NCBI RefSeq assembly: GCF_000247605.1
Contig: NC_016894.1
Location: 3,213,732 to 3,277,731, forward strand
DNA from: Acetobacterium woodii DSM 1030
GTDB taxonomy: Bacteria > Bacillota > Clostridia > Eubacteriales > Eubacteriaceae
Reading direction: 5' to 3'
DNA: 64,000 nucleotides
Position 1 is the first letter of the stretch; each line of letters starts with the position of its first letter. The translations under genes and the position numbers were made by a program. Shown here one piece after another: positions 35,015 to 43,904 of this stretch. Below the pieces are notes generated by a model. The model saw only the letters and a program-made list of their open reading frames with translations. It was not told where the DNA came from and searched no databases.

Positions 35015-35869
35015 CTATTTAATTTCAGCTAAAATTTTTTCGAGTTCATCAGCTTCTTCATCTGCAATTACATAGGTATGAACGCCATCATCCGGAAATG
35101 TCCCATTTCGTACTTCATCACAAAATGCAGTAAATCCTTTTAATAGTTCTGCCCCGACGTTAGCATATCTTTTAACGAATTTTGGTGTAAAGTCATCATA
35201 ATAGCCCACCATATCTGCATAAATAAGGAGCTGTCCATCAGTATAGGAACCAGCGCCGATTCCTAAAACTGGAATACTCAATCTTTCTGTTATGGCTTTA
35301 CCAACAACTGCCGGAACACCTTCAACCAAAATAAATGATGCTCCCGCCGCTTCAATCGCAAGCGCTTGTCTTAGCAACTCCATCGCTGCTGTGGCACTTT
35401 TACCTTGAGCTTTGTATCCCCCCATTTGCGCTGCAAATTGTGGCGTTAAACCAATATGACCCATAACCAGAATACCAACATCGGAAATGGCTTTAATCCG
35501 TTCACAAACCGATTCGGTTCCACCTTCCAACTTAATGGCATCGACTAACGATTCTTTGGTAAAACGACCGGCATTAAAAACTGCCTCCTGATTGGAAATC
35601 TGATAGGACATATAAGGCATATCTCCTACAATGAACGTATTGGGAGCGCCTCTGTGCACTGCCGATGAATGGGCAATCATATCATCCATAGTTACCGGAA
35701 AGGTTGTTTCATAACCTAATGTTACCATTCCCAACGAATCCCCAACCAGAATCATGTCAACGCCTGCGCGTTCTTCATATTTAGCTGTTAAATAATCATA
35801 ACCGGTGATATATACAATTTTCTCTTTCTTTTCAACCATTTCTCTAAAATTAATAATACTTTTTTTCAT
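35015..35869 (-). CDS. panB: 3-methyl-2-oxobutanoate hydroxymethyltransferase (PanB)
   Basis: A 284-residue barrel enzyme with VGDSLGMVTLGYETTFPVTMDDM, GDMPYMSY, the metal and substrate residues in KLEGG and GHIGLTPQ, and VLGIGAG. PanB joins a hydroxymethyl group from 5,10-methylene-tetrahydrofolate to 2-oxoisovalerate. The reaction is reversible. There is no panC or panD nearby. It is embedded in a sigma-54-controlled methyltransferase operon, so a catabolic role that releases methylene-tetrahydrofolate is possible. The ATG 35869 has an AAGGAG site. Confidence 0.88.
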   Translation of the reverse strand: MKKSIINFREMVEKKEKIVYITGYDYLTAKYEERAGVDMILVGDSLGMVTLGYETTFPVTMDDMIAHSSAVHRGAPNTFIVGDMPYMSYQISNQEAVFNAGRFTKESLVDAIKLEGGTESVCERIKAISDVGILVMGHIGLTPQFAAQMGGYKAQGKSATAAMELLRQALAIEAAGASFILVEGVPAVVGKAITERLSIPVLGIGAGSYTDGQLLIYADMVGYYDDFTPKFVKRYANVGAELLKGFTAFCDEVRNGTFPDDGVHTYVIADEEADELEKILAEIK

Positions 35870-35936
35870 TATACTCTCCTTATTATTCTTCCTTATTTTC
35901 ATCTTCAGGTTAGCCTTCTCCAAAGACCATCCATCA

Positions 35937-35959
35937 TCACACGCTTTATAAGCGTGTGA
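35937..35959. repeat. Hairpin between the octopine-dehydrogenase-family gene and panB
   Basis: TCACACGCTT and AAGCGTGTGA form a perfect 10-bp stem with a three-base loop. There is no T-run, so it may be a processing or stability hairpin within the operon mRNA rather than a terminator. Confidence 0.6.
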
Positions 35960-35991
35960 GAGATTGAGGGTCTTGATCTTAGGATGGTTAA

Positions 35992-37209
35992 TTATTTGAT
36001 TTTTCCGGTTCGCAAATAGTCGTTTAATTCTTCTTTATTCATATTATCGATTCCAATGTATTCCAATGTATAACCGTTAGCAGTTAAATCTCTGCCCAGG
36101 ATTGCACAGGCCAAACTGATCATGGCGTCTACAACCGGTGTGTTAACACCATAAACATCACCTAATTGTTGATATACATAACAACCTACTGGGATATCTT
36201 CGGTGATGTATCGATTTTCCATGGTAAATGGACCGGTGCCATATTGAATAGGGTCCTGCTTATCAAAAGGAATCAGGTAATCTAAACCCATGTATTCCTG
36301 CCCTAATACATTTTCTCGCGAAAAAAAATGTTCCTTTTGATAAGGTTGAATGCCAACGCCAATTGTATCTGCTAGGGCACATTCTTCCTGATAGAAGGTG
36401 TATTGTACTTGAGAAATAGAAGGGCAATAAGCGTGGGAGTAAATAGAAAATTTAAATTTATCTTCGCCAAAAATGGTACCAAAGTTTTCCATGGTTGAAA
36501 CACCAAGAATCGCGCCAGGACAGTGAAGAACAGGATTAACATTAGAAAACCCGGTATCTAAAACGGTATCCCCGGCAACAGCGCCTTCACCTTGAGTAAC
36601 TGCATCCATAGAGGGTAAATATTTTGAGCTTTCAATAAATGCTTTGGTATCCGTCGCTGGCATTGCCGCACCACGAAGCGTAATCGCCCGATAGTACACT
36701 CTGATTTTATGGGTAATTACACCACCCGGCATATCAACACGACTACCGTAGGTTGAGCTTGACCATCCACCAACGATAACATTTTTTGTACATCCTGCTT
36801 CTCGCATCATCTTACGAAGAATCAACGTACCAAAATTATCCGGAAAAATATGAATAACCTGACCATCTTCCAAACATGGAATCAATTTTTCAAAAAATGG
36901 TTTGTGTCCAAAGGTCGGTGTTGCAATAACAATAATCCCAGCCCCTTTCACCGCTTCAGCTACATCGGTTGTAACCCTATCCATTTTTGCAAAACCTTCC
37001 CGTTCAAAACCGTAAAGATTGACCTGGTCCCCATAAAATTTAATACCAACTTTTTCGATATTTTTTAATGTTTTTTCTGCAAACGGTTCAAAATCGCAAA
37101 TTCGAACCTTGGCGCCTCCTAAAGCACAATCTCCGGCAATTGCCTTTCCAACTGCGCCAGCCCCTAACACTGCTATCGGCTTGTCTTTTAAATAACTCAT
37201 GTCTGTCAT
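35992..37209 (-). CDS. NAD/NADP octopine/nopaline dehydrogenase family protein
   Basis: A 405-residue protein with an N-terminal dinucleotide fold (IAVLGAGAVGKAIAGDCALGG, residues 12-32 in shorter reading) and the octopine-dehydrogenase helical domain, including FSNVNPVLHCPG. This fold is shared by opine dehydrogenases and ketopantoate-reductase-like enzymes. It is the first gene after the sigma-54 promoter at about 37284 and precedes panB. It may therefore reduce or oxidise the 2-oxo acid handled by PanB, or an N-substituted amino acid. ATG 37209 follows AAAGGAG. Confidence 0.82.
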   Translation of the reverse strand: MTDMSYLKDKPIAVLGAGAVGKAIAGDCALGGAKVRICDFEPFAEKTLKNIEKVGIKFYGDQVNLYGFEREGFAKMDRVTTDVAEAVKGAGIIVIATPTFGHKPFFEKLIPCLEDGQVIHIFPDNFGTLILRKMMREAGCTKNVIVGGWSSSTYGSRVDMPGGVITHKIRVYYRAITLRGAAMPATDTKAFIESSKYLPSMDAVTQGEGAVAGDTVLDTGFSNVNPVLHCPGAILGVSTMENFGTIFGEDKFKFSIYSHAYCPSISQVQYTFYQEECALADTIGVGIQPYQKEHFFSRENVLGQEYMGLDYLIPFDKQDPIQYGTGPFTMENRYITEDIPVGCYVYQQLGDVYGVNTPVVDAMISLACAILGRDLTANGYTLEYIGIDNMNKEELNDYLRTGKIK

Positions 37210-37275
37210 ATTTTTTCTCCTTTAATCATCTTGATTTAGAATAATTGAATTATCAATATCTCATTCTTGTTTAAA

Positions 37276-37291
37276 GCAAGTTCTATGCCAA
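37276..37291 (-). promoter_or_regulatory. Sigma-54 promoter for the octopine-dehydrogenase/panB/corrinoid operon
   Basis: The minus strand reads TTGGCATAGAACTTGC followed by TTT, a TGGCAT-N5-TTGCT match with one change (T for C) in the -24 box. The start codon is 67 bases from the -12 element. It sits in the 378-base gap after the BCCT transporter terminator, so this operon is expressed separately. Confidence 0.72.
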
Positions 37292-37537
37292 AAATTAAAT
37301 ATTATTGAATCATCACAAATTTCAGATATTTAATCGCTTTACATCCAGAATCTATTATTTTGCCAAGATTTTTGATGCAAAATTTTGTTACACAATTGAG
37401 TATAACCATCGAAATATTTTTATATTTAGCATTTAATTGGCATTGTAATACCATTTTTTAAATATGTATTATTTTTTTGCACCAACCAAATTTTTGCAGG
37501 TTATTAATAACCTGCAGCCGTTATTTGACTGGAATTT

Positions 37538-37575
37538 AAAAAAGAGTATGGCAATTTTTCTTGACATACTCTTTT
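37538..37575 (-). terminator. Terminator of the BCCT transporter gene
   Basis: On the minus strand AAAGAGTATG and CATACTCTTT pair across about 14 bases, followed by TTTAAA, 13 bases after the stop. A second palindrome, GCAGGTTATTAATAACCTGC, lies at about 37496-37515 further along. Confidence 0.8.
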
Positions 37576-37587
37576 ATACTAAAATTT

Positions 37588-39219
37588 TTATTTTTTATCC
37601 AAGTTAAACCATTTTTTATGAATTTGGGGATCCGCCGCTTCTTCCGATTCTTCAGCTACAATATCTAATGCTTCGGTTCCCAGGAATTCTGCATATTCTA
37701 TTTCATCCCGTTTGTGTTTTCCTGAAAAAAGATGATACAAGAACCCCAGAATCATCGCTAATTCAATAAAGAGAATAGGGAATCCGGCAATTGTTTTGAC
37801 AATTTTTATCCCGTCAATACCACCGCTGATAACAAATACCAGAGAAATTAAGCCAATAAAAATTCCCCAGAATACTTTAATCGGTAATGGTGCTTCTTTT
37901 ACGCCTTTGGATTGTTTCAAAGACATGGTTGCAATGGTTGAAGTCATGGAATCTGCCAGCGTAACAAACGATAATCCAACCGTTATCAACATGATAATTC
38001 GGATCAAATCTGTAAATGGCAGGAATTGGAAAATATACATCATAAACGCCTGCGCCCCATTGTCTGTTAAAAATCCTGCCATATCAGCTACCCCACGTAG
38101 TTGAAGATCTAATGCAAATCCGCCAAAAATACTGAACCATAAAATTCCGAACATCGCTGGTAGAATAACATTAACGGTAATAAATTCTCTGATGGTTCGA
38201 CCATAGGATAGTTTTACCAGGAACAAACCAACAATTGGGCCAAATGACAACCAGTCAACCATCCAGTACATATCCCACCATTGAGGCCATAAATCGCTAC
38301 CAATTAGAGGTTGGGTAAAGAGGCTTAAATCGATAAAATTATTAACAAAATAGCCAAATGATTGGGTAAATAAATTAAAGATATATGCTGTTGGACCACA
38401 GATCAATACAAAAATCATCAATGCGATAAAAATCCAGGCATTTTTGTCACTTAACCAGGCAATCCCTTTATCCAAACCGGTAGCACTGGAAATAGTATAG
38501 GAGGTAATGATAACCATCGCAATGGCCGCCCATACAAATGGTCCCGGTTCAATTCCAAATACAAAGTTAAGCCCACTTCCGATTTGAAGCAATCCATAAC
38601 CCAAGGAACCGGCAACACCTCCACAAATGGCAAATAGGATAATCCCATCAACGATTGTGTTGATTTTGGAATTAAGTTCCTTACCATTGTTTAAAAAAAC
38701 CAGACCTGAACTGGCAGTGTAGCTTTTGTTCATATTATAATAAGCATAACCGATCGTAATCCCTGCCACTGCATATATGGAATAAGGCGAAAATGACCAA
38801 TGCAGGAATGATTTACTCATTCCCCAAATAATTGAATCCAGACTCCCGGGATCCAAACCAACCGATGGTGGTGGGGTAAATGTATGCATCAGTGGTTCGG
38901 TAGCCCCCCAGAACACAATCCCAGTTCCGATTCCGGCGCAAAGGGATATTGCCCACCAAATCCAGGTTTTATACTTTGGCATAGCATTTTGTCCGCCAAA
39001 TTTAATACTCCCGAAAGGATGTACAAACAACAAAACCATACAACAAACAAAAATTAAAACACCCAGAGAAACCATCCATCCGGCGTTTTCCATTAAACTA
39101 ATAAAGAAATTAGTCATAATGGTTGTAAATTGTGCGGGTGCAATGAATCCAATAATGAGGATAATCCCCATTAATACAATTGGAATCGCAACTGGAACAA
39201 TACGTATTCTTTTTAACAT
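37588..39219 (-). CDS. BCCT family betaine/carnitine/choline transporter
   Basis: A 543-residue protein with about twelve membrane segments and a charged C-terminal tail. The BCCT signature is visible in SLCAGIGTGIVFWGATEP and in the helix-8/9 segment with VDWLSFGP and LSYGRTIREF. Members take up quaternary amines such as glycine betaine, carnitine or proline betaine. It stands at the head of the methyltransferase locus behind its own sigma-54 promoter, so it probably imports the substrate that the divergent MttB proteins demethylate. A family A element lies 30 bases before its start. Confidence 0.92.
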   Translation of the reverse strand: MLKRIRIVPVAIPIVLMGIILIIGFIAPAQFTTIMTNFFISLMENAGWMVSLGVLIFVCCMVLLFVHPFGSIKFGGQNAMPKYKTWIWWAISLCAGIGTGIVFWGATEPLMHTFTPPPSVGLDPGSLDSIIWGMSKSFLHWSFSPYSIYAVAGITIGYAYYNMNKSYTASSGLVFLNNGKELNSKINTIVDGIILFAICGGVAGSLGYGLLQIGSGLNFVFGIEPGPFVWAAIAMVIITSYTISSATGLDKGIAWLSDKNAWIFIALMIFVLICGPTAYIFNLFTQSFGYFVNNFIDLSLFTQPLIGSDLWPQWWDMYWMVDWLSFGPIVGLFLVKLSYGRTIREFITVNVILPAMFGILWFSIFGGFALDLQLRGVADMAGFLTDNGAQAFMMYIFQFLPFTDLIRIIMLITVGLSFVTLADSMTSTIATMSLKQSKGVKEAPLPIKVFWGIFIGLISLVFVISGGIDGIKIVKTIAGFPILFIELAMILGFLYHLFSGKHKRDEIEYAEFLGTEALDIVAEESEEAADPQIHKKWFNLDKK

Positions 39220-39249
39220 AAATTCTCTCCTCCTAATTTTTTACCCTGT

Positions 39250-39420
39250 TAGGTAATTGCGAAAATGCCGTGAGCTTTAGGCCCAGTTTCGCACGAAACA
39301 ATTTCTACACTGTACAGCGGACAGTTCGATGAACTGTTCGCCTACACGTTACAAAATTGTTTGTGGAAACTGCACCCAAAGCAACCGTTGTTCGATGTTT
39401 TTTAATTTCGCAATTACCTA
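39250..39420 (-). mobile_element. Family A palindromic element, copy 5
   Basis: A 171-base copy with a perfect 11-base duplication, TTTTACCCTGT (39239-39249 and 39421-39431). It lies between the sigma-54 promoter near 39565 and the BCCT start codon, so it must be transcribed as part of the leader. The rest of the 39432-40061 gap holds two divergent sigma-54 promoters and AT-rich sequence without a convincing gene. Confidence 0.88.
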
Positions 39421-39556
39421 TTTTACCCTGTCTTTAAATCTGTACGTACCTAAGAATAATAATTTCATCAAAATTCATAATCTACCATTAAACATTTACT
39501 CTAATTGACCTCCTTCACACTCAATTTACCAATTTATTTATTACTGGATAACTAGA

Positions 39557-39572
39557 GCAAAATTCGTGCCAA
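39557..39572 (-). promoter_or_regulatory. Sigma-54 promoter for the BCCT transporter
   Basis: The minus strand reads TTGGCACGAATTTTGC followed by TCT, an exact match to TGGCAC-N5-TTGCW. The transcript would carry a leader of about 325 bases that contains family A copy 5. Confidence 0.82.
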
Positions 39573-39984
39573 TTCGTAAAATAAATATTTTTTATAAAAA
39601 CTATGTTGTAAAGCCTTTTTTAAGGAGCACTTTTAGTAAAAGTCAAATCTTCCTGCAAAACTTTGGGCACCTGCTTGATTTAATTATTGAAATCCATTAC
39701 ATAAACGCTATTACACAGGGCTTTATGATTAGTAACTTCTTTTTTTTGCATGGAATTCTTTTTTGCACCTTTTTATTCTTGCTTTGAATTTAAAAATAAC
39801 TGTTCCTCTTTTTTATGTTTTCTATTTATTTACAATTGGCTCCCCTTCTATTATAATGTGAATTTATTATATTCTGCCTAATGCATTGCAAACATATGGT
39901 CATTAACTTTCTTCCGATTAAAGGCCTGCTCTGATCAATTTGGAGTAAATACTATCTTTATATTTCATTCTCCTATCCTGAGTC

Positions 39985-40000
39985 TTGGCACAAAACTTGC
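39985..40000 (+). promoter_or_regulatory. Sigma-54 promoter for the racemase-family/mttB operon
   Basis: TTGGCACAAAACTTGC followed by TT is an exact -24/-12 match, 61 bases before the start codon at 40062. It diverges from the BCCT promoter 413 bases away. Activator sites are presumably between the two promoters, but I could not identify a convincing motif. Confidence 0.85.
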
Positions 40001-40061
40001 TTAATATCTATCTGCAAAGACTAAAATAAATAAATTTAAATTAACCCTTTAGGAGGAAGTA

Positions 40062-40841
40062 ATGCAAAGAGATTTAGAAATTAATTACATGACAACCCGA
40101 AAAAACCATACCTGTTATGGTATGGGTATGGGTATTATGGTATTGGATGATGCTTACCCCGGTTTTCCCGGCGATGTTCGTAATGCCAGTGCCTGGGGAT
40201 TTCCAATTCAATATGAAATCGCTAAAGGCGTCGATAATTACACCCTGGTATGGGAACAGGATAAAACACCTTGTCGCGCCCCAATTATTCAAGCGGCTAA
40301 AAACCTGGAAAGTATGGGGTGCAAGGCCATCGCAGCTGAATGCGGCTATTTTGCTTATTTTCAACAAGATGTTGCGGCAGCCGTTGATATTCCTGTTTTT
40401 ATGTCAAGTCTACTCCAAGTTCCATTTATTCAACAAACCATCGGACCCACTAATACCGTCGGCATTATCTGTGCGCAAAAACGATTTTTAACCGACACCC
40501 ACCTGGAAAGGGTCGGCATTGATCTAAACAGTAATTTCTACATCGCCGGTGCCCAGGATGAATATGGCTGTCCTCAGTTTGACACCCTTTGGGATCATGA
40601 AAAACGTCCTGAAATTCCTGAAAGTTATTATGATGAATCTGAAAAAGATATGATTCGCATCACGAAAGAATTCATCGCAAAACACCCGGACATTAAAGCG
40701 ATTATGTTAGAATGTACCGGCATGCAACCATTTGCCCGGGCTATCCAGCGTGCCGTTGATTTACCGGTATTCAGTTGGGGAACTTTGCTTGACTACGCAT
40801 ACTCCTGTATTTCTCATCGAGATTACTACGGCCATATCTAA
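40062..40841 (+). CDS. Aspartate/glutamate racemase family protein
   Basis: A 259-residue protein of the Asp/Glu/hydantoin racemase superfamily, with the two catalytic-type cysteines in AAECGYF (near residue 105) and LECTGM (near 222). Members racemise amino acids, isomerise maleate or decarboxylate malonates. It is the first gene of the sigma-54 operon and precedes two MttB genes, so it may convert a chiral substrate or product of the demethylation pathway. AGGAGGAAGT precedes ATG 40062. Confidence 0.82.
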   Translation: MQRDLEINYMTTRKNHTCYGMGMGIMVLDDAYPGFPGDVRNASAWGFPIQYEIAKGVDNYTLVWEQDKTPCRAPIIQAAKNLESMGCKAIAAECGYFAYFQQDVAAAVDIPVFMSSLLQVPFIQQTIGPTNTVGIICAQKRFLTDTHLERVGIDLNSNFYIAGAQDEYGCPQFDTLWDHEKRPEIPESYYDESEKDMIRITKEFIAKHPDIKAIMLECTGMQPFARAIQRAVDLPVFSWGTLLDYAYSCISHRDYYGHI

Positions 40842-40901
40842 ATTTTTGTGATAGACTTTTATTACCAATATTCAATATACTTAAAAAAGGGGATTAAAAC
40901 A

Positions 40902-42332
40902 ATGAAACCATATGAAAATTATGTATCAAAACAAGATATTCAAATAATCCATGAAGAATCACTCAAAATTCTTAACGAGATCGGAGTTAAATTCGAACAC
41001 CCAGAAATACTGGAAATTTTCAAAACCCACGGTGCACGCATTGATGGGAATACTGTCTTCATGGATGAAAAAATGGTAATGAATGCCATTTCAACCATTC
41101 CTGAAACATTTACGATCGAAAACTCTAAGGGTAATCATACGCTTGGGGGAGGAAGCCTGATTTTAATGCCGGGAGTTGGAAATATTTTCCGGTTGGATAA
41201 TGGTCATCTCCATAAAATGACCAATAATGACACCGTGGATCAGTTTAAATTATCGGATACCAGCGATGTCATTGACTGTAACTATTTCAATATCTTTCTT
41301 GATGATAAAGGTTTGTCAATCGATGAACGAGTATTCAGTCCGATCGCCATGATCTTGAAATATTCCAATAAAACAGCCTTGCATTTACAGGCCAACACTT
41401 TTCCTTTGAAATCCGGTATGAGCGAAAGCTTTAAAAAAGGTTTGGAACTCATTGAAAAATTTGAAGGACGCAGTGGAGTTTATAATAATATTGTTCATAT
41501 GAATTCCTTGTCACCCTTGTGTTTTGATCATGATCCGCTGGAAAAATTCCTAATCGCCGCTGAAATGAATCAGCCTGTCTGGTTTAGCCCCTGTTCCATG
41601 CCTGTTCTCACCGGTCCGCCTTCTGTAGCGGGACTCATTGCCATGACAAATGCTGAAGTTGTGTCAGGTATGGTTTTGTCCCAACTGGTCAAACCCGGAC
41701 TTCCCGTTGTGTATGGACAGACCTCTGCCTCTACCAACCTTAGAACGGTACAGCTGAGCATCGGCGCACCTGAAACGGCTTTGATATCCTACGCAACCCG
41801 GGGACTGGCAGATTTTTACAAGCTCCCATGTCGCACCGGCGGCGGTTTAAGTGACGCCAAAGACTTTGATATGCAAGCGGGTATTGAATCGGATATGATG
41901 ATTCGTTCAACCCTTGAGGCGGCACCGGATTTAGTTCTCCATGCCTGTGGCATATTGGGAAGCTTTAACATCCTGAGTTTTGAAAAATTTCTGATGGATG
42001 AAGACACCTATCGCATGAATCGACGTCTCTTAAAAGGCATTAATACTGAAGAAACCCACCTGTGTCATGATCTGATTGCAAAAATCGGTCCCCGGGGTAA
42101 CTTTTTGCAGGGGCGAACCCCTAAAATGTTCAAAGAAGAATTCTTTATTCCCAAATATTTCAACAAAGAAGACCCCAACCAATGGCAGGAAAATGGCAAC
42201 GAGCCAGTTCTACGCAGCGTTCAGTCTGCCGTTAAAGAACGTTTAGCTTCCTACACTCCACCGAATATTACCAAAGAACAATCCAATTTACTGAATAAAT
42301 ACATCCCTGCCTGCTACCGGGAACGAATTTAA
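40902..42332 (+). CDS. MttB family (non-pyrrolysine) methyltransferase, first paralogue
   Basis: A 476-residue member of the trimethylamine methyltransferase MttB superfamily. There is no in-frame amber codon, and the region where pyrrolysine occurs in true MttB reads RTGGGLSDAKDFDMQAG. Non-pyrrolysine relatives (MtgB, MtpB, MtcB) demethylate glycine betaine, proline betaine or carnitine to a corrinoid protein. ATG 40902 follows AAAAGGGG. The frame extends 18 codons upstream without support. The substrate is unknown. The MttC-like partner is at 34366-34992. Confidence 0.93.
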   Translation: MKPYENYVSKQDIQIIHEESLKILNEIGVKFEHPEILEIFKTHGARIDGNTVFMDEKMVMNAISTIPETFTIENSKGNHTLGGGSLILMPGVGNIFRLDNGHLHKMTNNDTVDQFKLSDTSDVIDCNYFNIFLDDKGLSIDERVFSPIAMILKYSNKTALHLQANTFPLKSGMSESFKKGLELIEKFEGRSGVYNNIVHMNSLSPLCFDHDPLEKFLIAAEMNQPVWFSPCSMPVLTGPPSVAGLIAMTNAEVVSGMVLSQLVKPGLPVVYGQTSASTNLRTVQLSIGAPETALISYATRGLADFYKLPCRTGGGLSDAKDFDMQAGIESDMMIRSTLEAAPDLVLHACGILGSFNILSFEKFLMDEDTYRMNRRLLKGINTEETHLCHDLIAKIGPRGNFLQGRTPKMFKEEFFIPKYFNKEDPNQWQENGNEPVLRSVQSAVKERLASYTPPNITKEQSNLLNKYIPACYRERI

Positions 42333-42363
42333 TTCCAATTATATAGAGCCCTAAGGAGAAACT

Positions 42364-43779
42364 ATGGAAACCATACAAAGAAATATAGAATTTAACGTTT
42401 TAAATAAGAATAAAATCGAGACAATTCATGAAAAAAGCATCGATCTGCTGGAAAACTTCGGCATGCGCGTTGTTGGCAAACGAACCATTGATTTGTTAAA
42501 AAAATATGGTTGCACCGTTGACGGTGAACTGGTTAAATTTCCAAAATCGGTTGTTGATAAAGCTCTGAACACCATTCCAAAAGAACTGACCCTTTATACC
42601 CGGGATGGCAAACCAAACATGGTGATTAACAGCAAAAACAATGTCTATTTCGGAACTCATTCTGATCAGCTGGAAATTCTTGATCACAAAACCAATATGG
42701 CCCGACCATACCTGAAATCAGACATCAAAAATATGTGTACCCTGGGTAGCTACTTATCCAACATCAGTTTTATTTTATCCGTTGGTATGTGCGCTGATGT
42801 GAATCCACTGGTCCAATCTCAGGTTACCTTTATTGAAACTCTTAAAAACTTCGACAAAACTATTAATTTTTCCACCAATGACATTGAATCCCTTCAGGAA
42901 ATCATTGACATCGCTGCCGTTGTAGCCGGCGGACATAAAGAATTAGCTGAAAAACCTTTTATTTTCAACTATTGCGAACCCATCCCACCGCTTACTCACC
43001 CGGTGGAAAGCACTGAAAAACTATTCATCAGTGCAACCAATAAAATTCCAGTAGTATACATGCCTTATAGCATGATGGGCGGCACCTCCCCGATTACCAT
43101 CGCCGGTGCCTTGACCCAGAATAATGCTGAAATTTTAGCCGGTGTGGTTATTACCCAGGCGGTCAACGAAGGTGCTCCCTTGATCTACGGATCCATGCCA
43201 ACTGTATTTGACATGCAAACCACCGTCGGTTCGTATGGTGCTCCTGAATTCCATAAATCCGTTGCTGCCGCTTCTGAGTTGGCAAACTATTATCATCTGC
43301 CTTTTTATGGAACGGCCGGCTGCAGCGATGCTAAAACCATTGATCCTCAATCGGTTGCTGAAGTACAAATGGAGCTCTTCTCTTCCATTTTAAGTAAAGC
43401 AAATATTGTCCATGATATCGGTGTATTGGATCATTGTAACTCGGTAGCTCCTGCTATGGTTGTTCTGGCCAATGAAATGATCAATCAGCTTTCGGCCTAC
43501 TCCAGCGGCGTTGAAGTCAATGACGAAACGTTAGCCATAGATGTCATCAAAAGTGTTGGCCACGGTGGTCACTACCTAAACGAAATACACACCCTCAGCA
43601 ATTTTAAAAGTGTCTGGTATCCAGAATTCTTTAAACGCCGAATGGTCAATCCTGATCAATCTGATATTTTAGAAATCGTCAATGCTAAAATTGATACCAT
43701 TCTTGGAACCCATGAAGTCCCGGCGCTGGAGGCTTCAATCCTAGCTGAAATCGAAAAAATCGAAAAAAATTATCAGTGA
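42364..43779 (+). CDS. MttB family (non-pyrrolysine) methyltransferase, second paralogue
   Basis: A 471-residue MttB-superfamily protein beginning 32 bases after its paralogue, with a ribosome site AAGGAG. The segment equivalent to the pyrrolysine site reads FYGTAGCSDAKTIDPQS. The two paralogues differ widely (for example MGGTSPITIAGALTQNNAEILAG here against TGPPSVAGLIAMTNAEVVSG there), so they probably act on different substrates or on successive methyl groups. A terminator follows the gene. Confidence 0.93.
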   Translation: METIQRNIEFNVLNKNKIETIHEKSIDLLENFGMRVVGKRTIDLLKKYGCTVDGELVKFPKSVVDKALNTIPKELTLYTRDGKPNMVINSKNNVYFGTHSDQLEILDHKTNMARPYLKSDIKNMCTLGSYLSNISFILSVGMCADVNPLVQSQVTFIETLKNFDKTINFSTNDIESLQEIIDIAAVVAGGHKELAEKPFIFNYCEPIPPLTHPVESTEKLFISATNKIPVVYMPYSMMGGTSPITIAGALTQNNAEILAGVVITQAVNEGAPLIYGSMPTVFDMQTTVGSYGAPEFHKSVAAASELANYYHLPFYGTAGCSDAKTIDPQSVAEVQMELFSSILSKANIVHDIGVLDHCNSVAPAMVVLANEMINQLSAYSSGVEVNDETLAIDVIKSVGHGGHYLNEIHTLSNFKSVWYPEFFKRRMVNPDQSDILEIVNAKIDTILGTHEVPALEASILAEIEKIEKNYQ

Positions 43780-43809
43780 TCTGTTGTTGAATCCCCTTTA
43801 TCAATCAGA

Positions 43810-43848
43810 CAGACAACCCTTCTTCCCGGGTTGTCTCTATGATTTTTG
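43810..43848 (+). terminator. Terminator after the second mttB gene
   Basis: AGACAACCC and GGGTTGTCT pair across a short loop, followed after six bases by TTTTTGG. An outer pairing, AATCCCC with GGGGATT, encloses it. Confidence 0.65.
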
Positions 43849-43904
43849 GGGATTTCATGTTATCATACTGTTTTAATCAGTAAACCCGAAACGGAGAATC
43901 AAAA

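Noticed and set aside
39668-39684. GGGCACCTGCTTGA as a further sigma-54 promoter
   Set aside because: Spacing between the GG and GC elements is wrong by one base and the -12 box lacks TTGC.
39566-39787. A 73-codon open frame between the divergent sigma-54 promoters
   Set aside because: It lies in very AT-rich regulatory DNA, has no ribosome site and no recognisable domain, and overlaps likely activator-binding sequence.
40902-43779. Pyrrolysine-containing MttB genes
   Set aside because: Both frames are complete without in-frame TAG, and the relevant region is ordinary sense codons, so they are non-pyrrolysine members.
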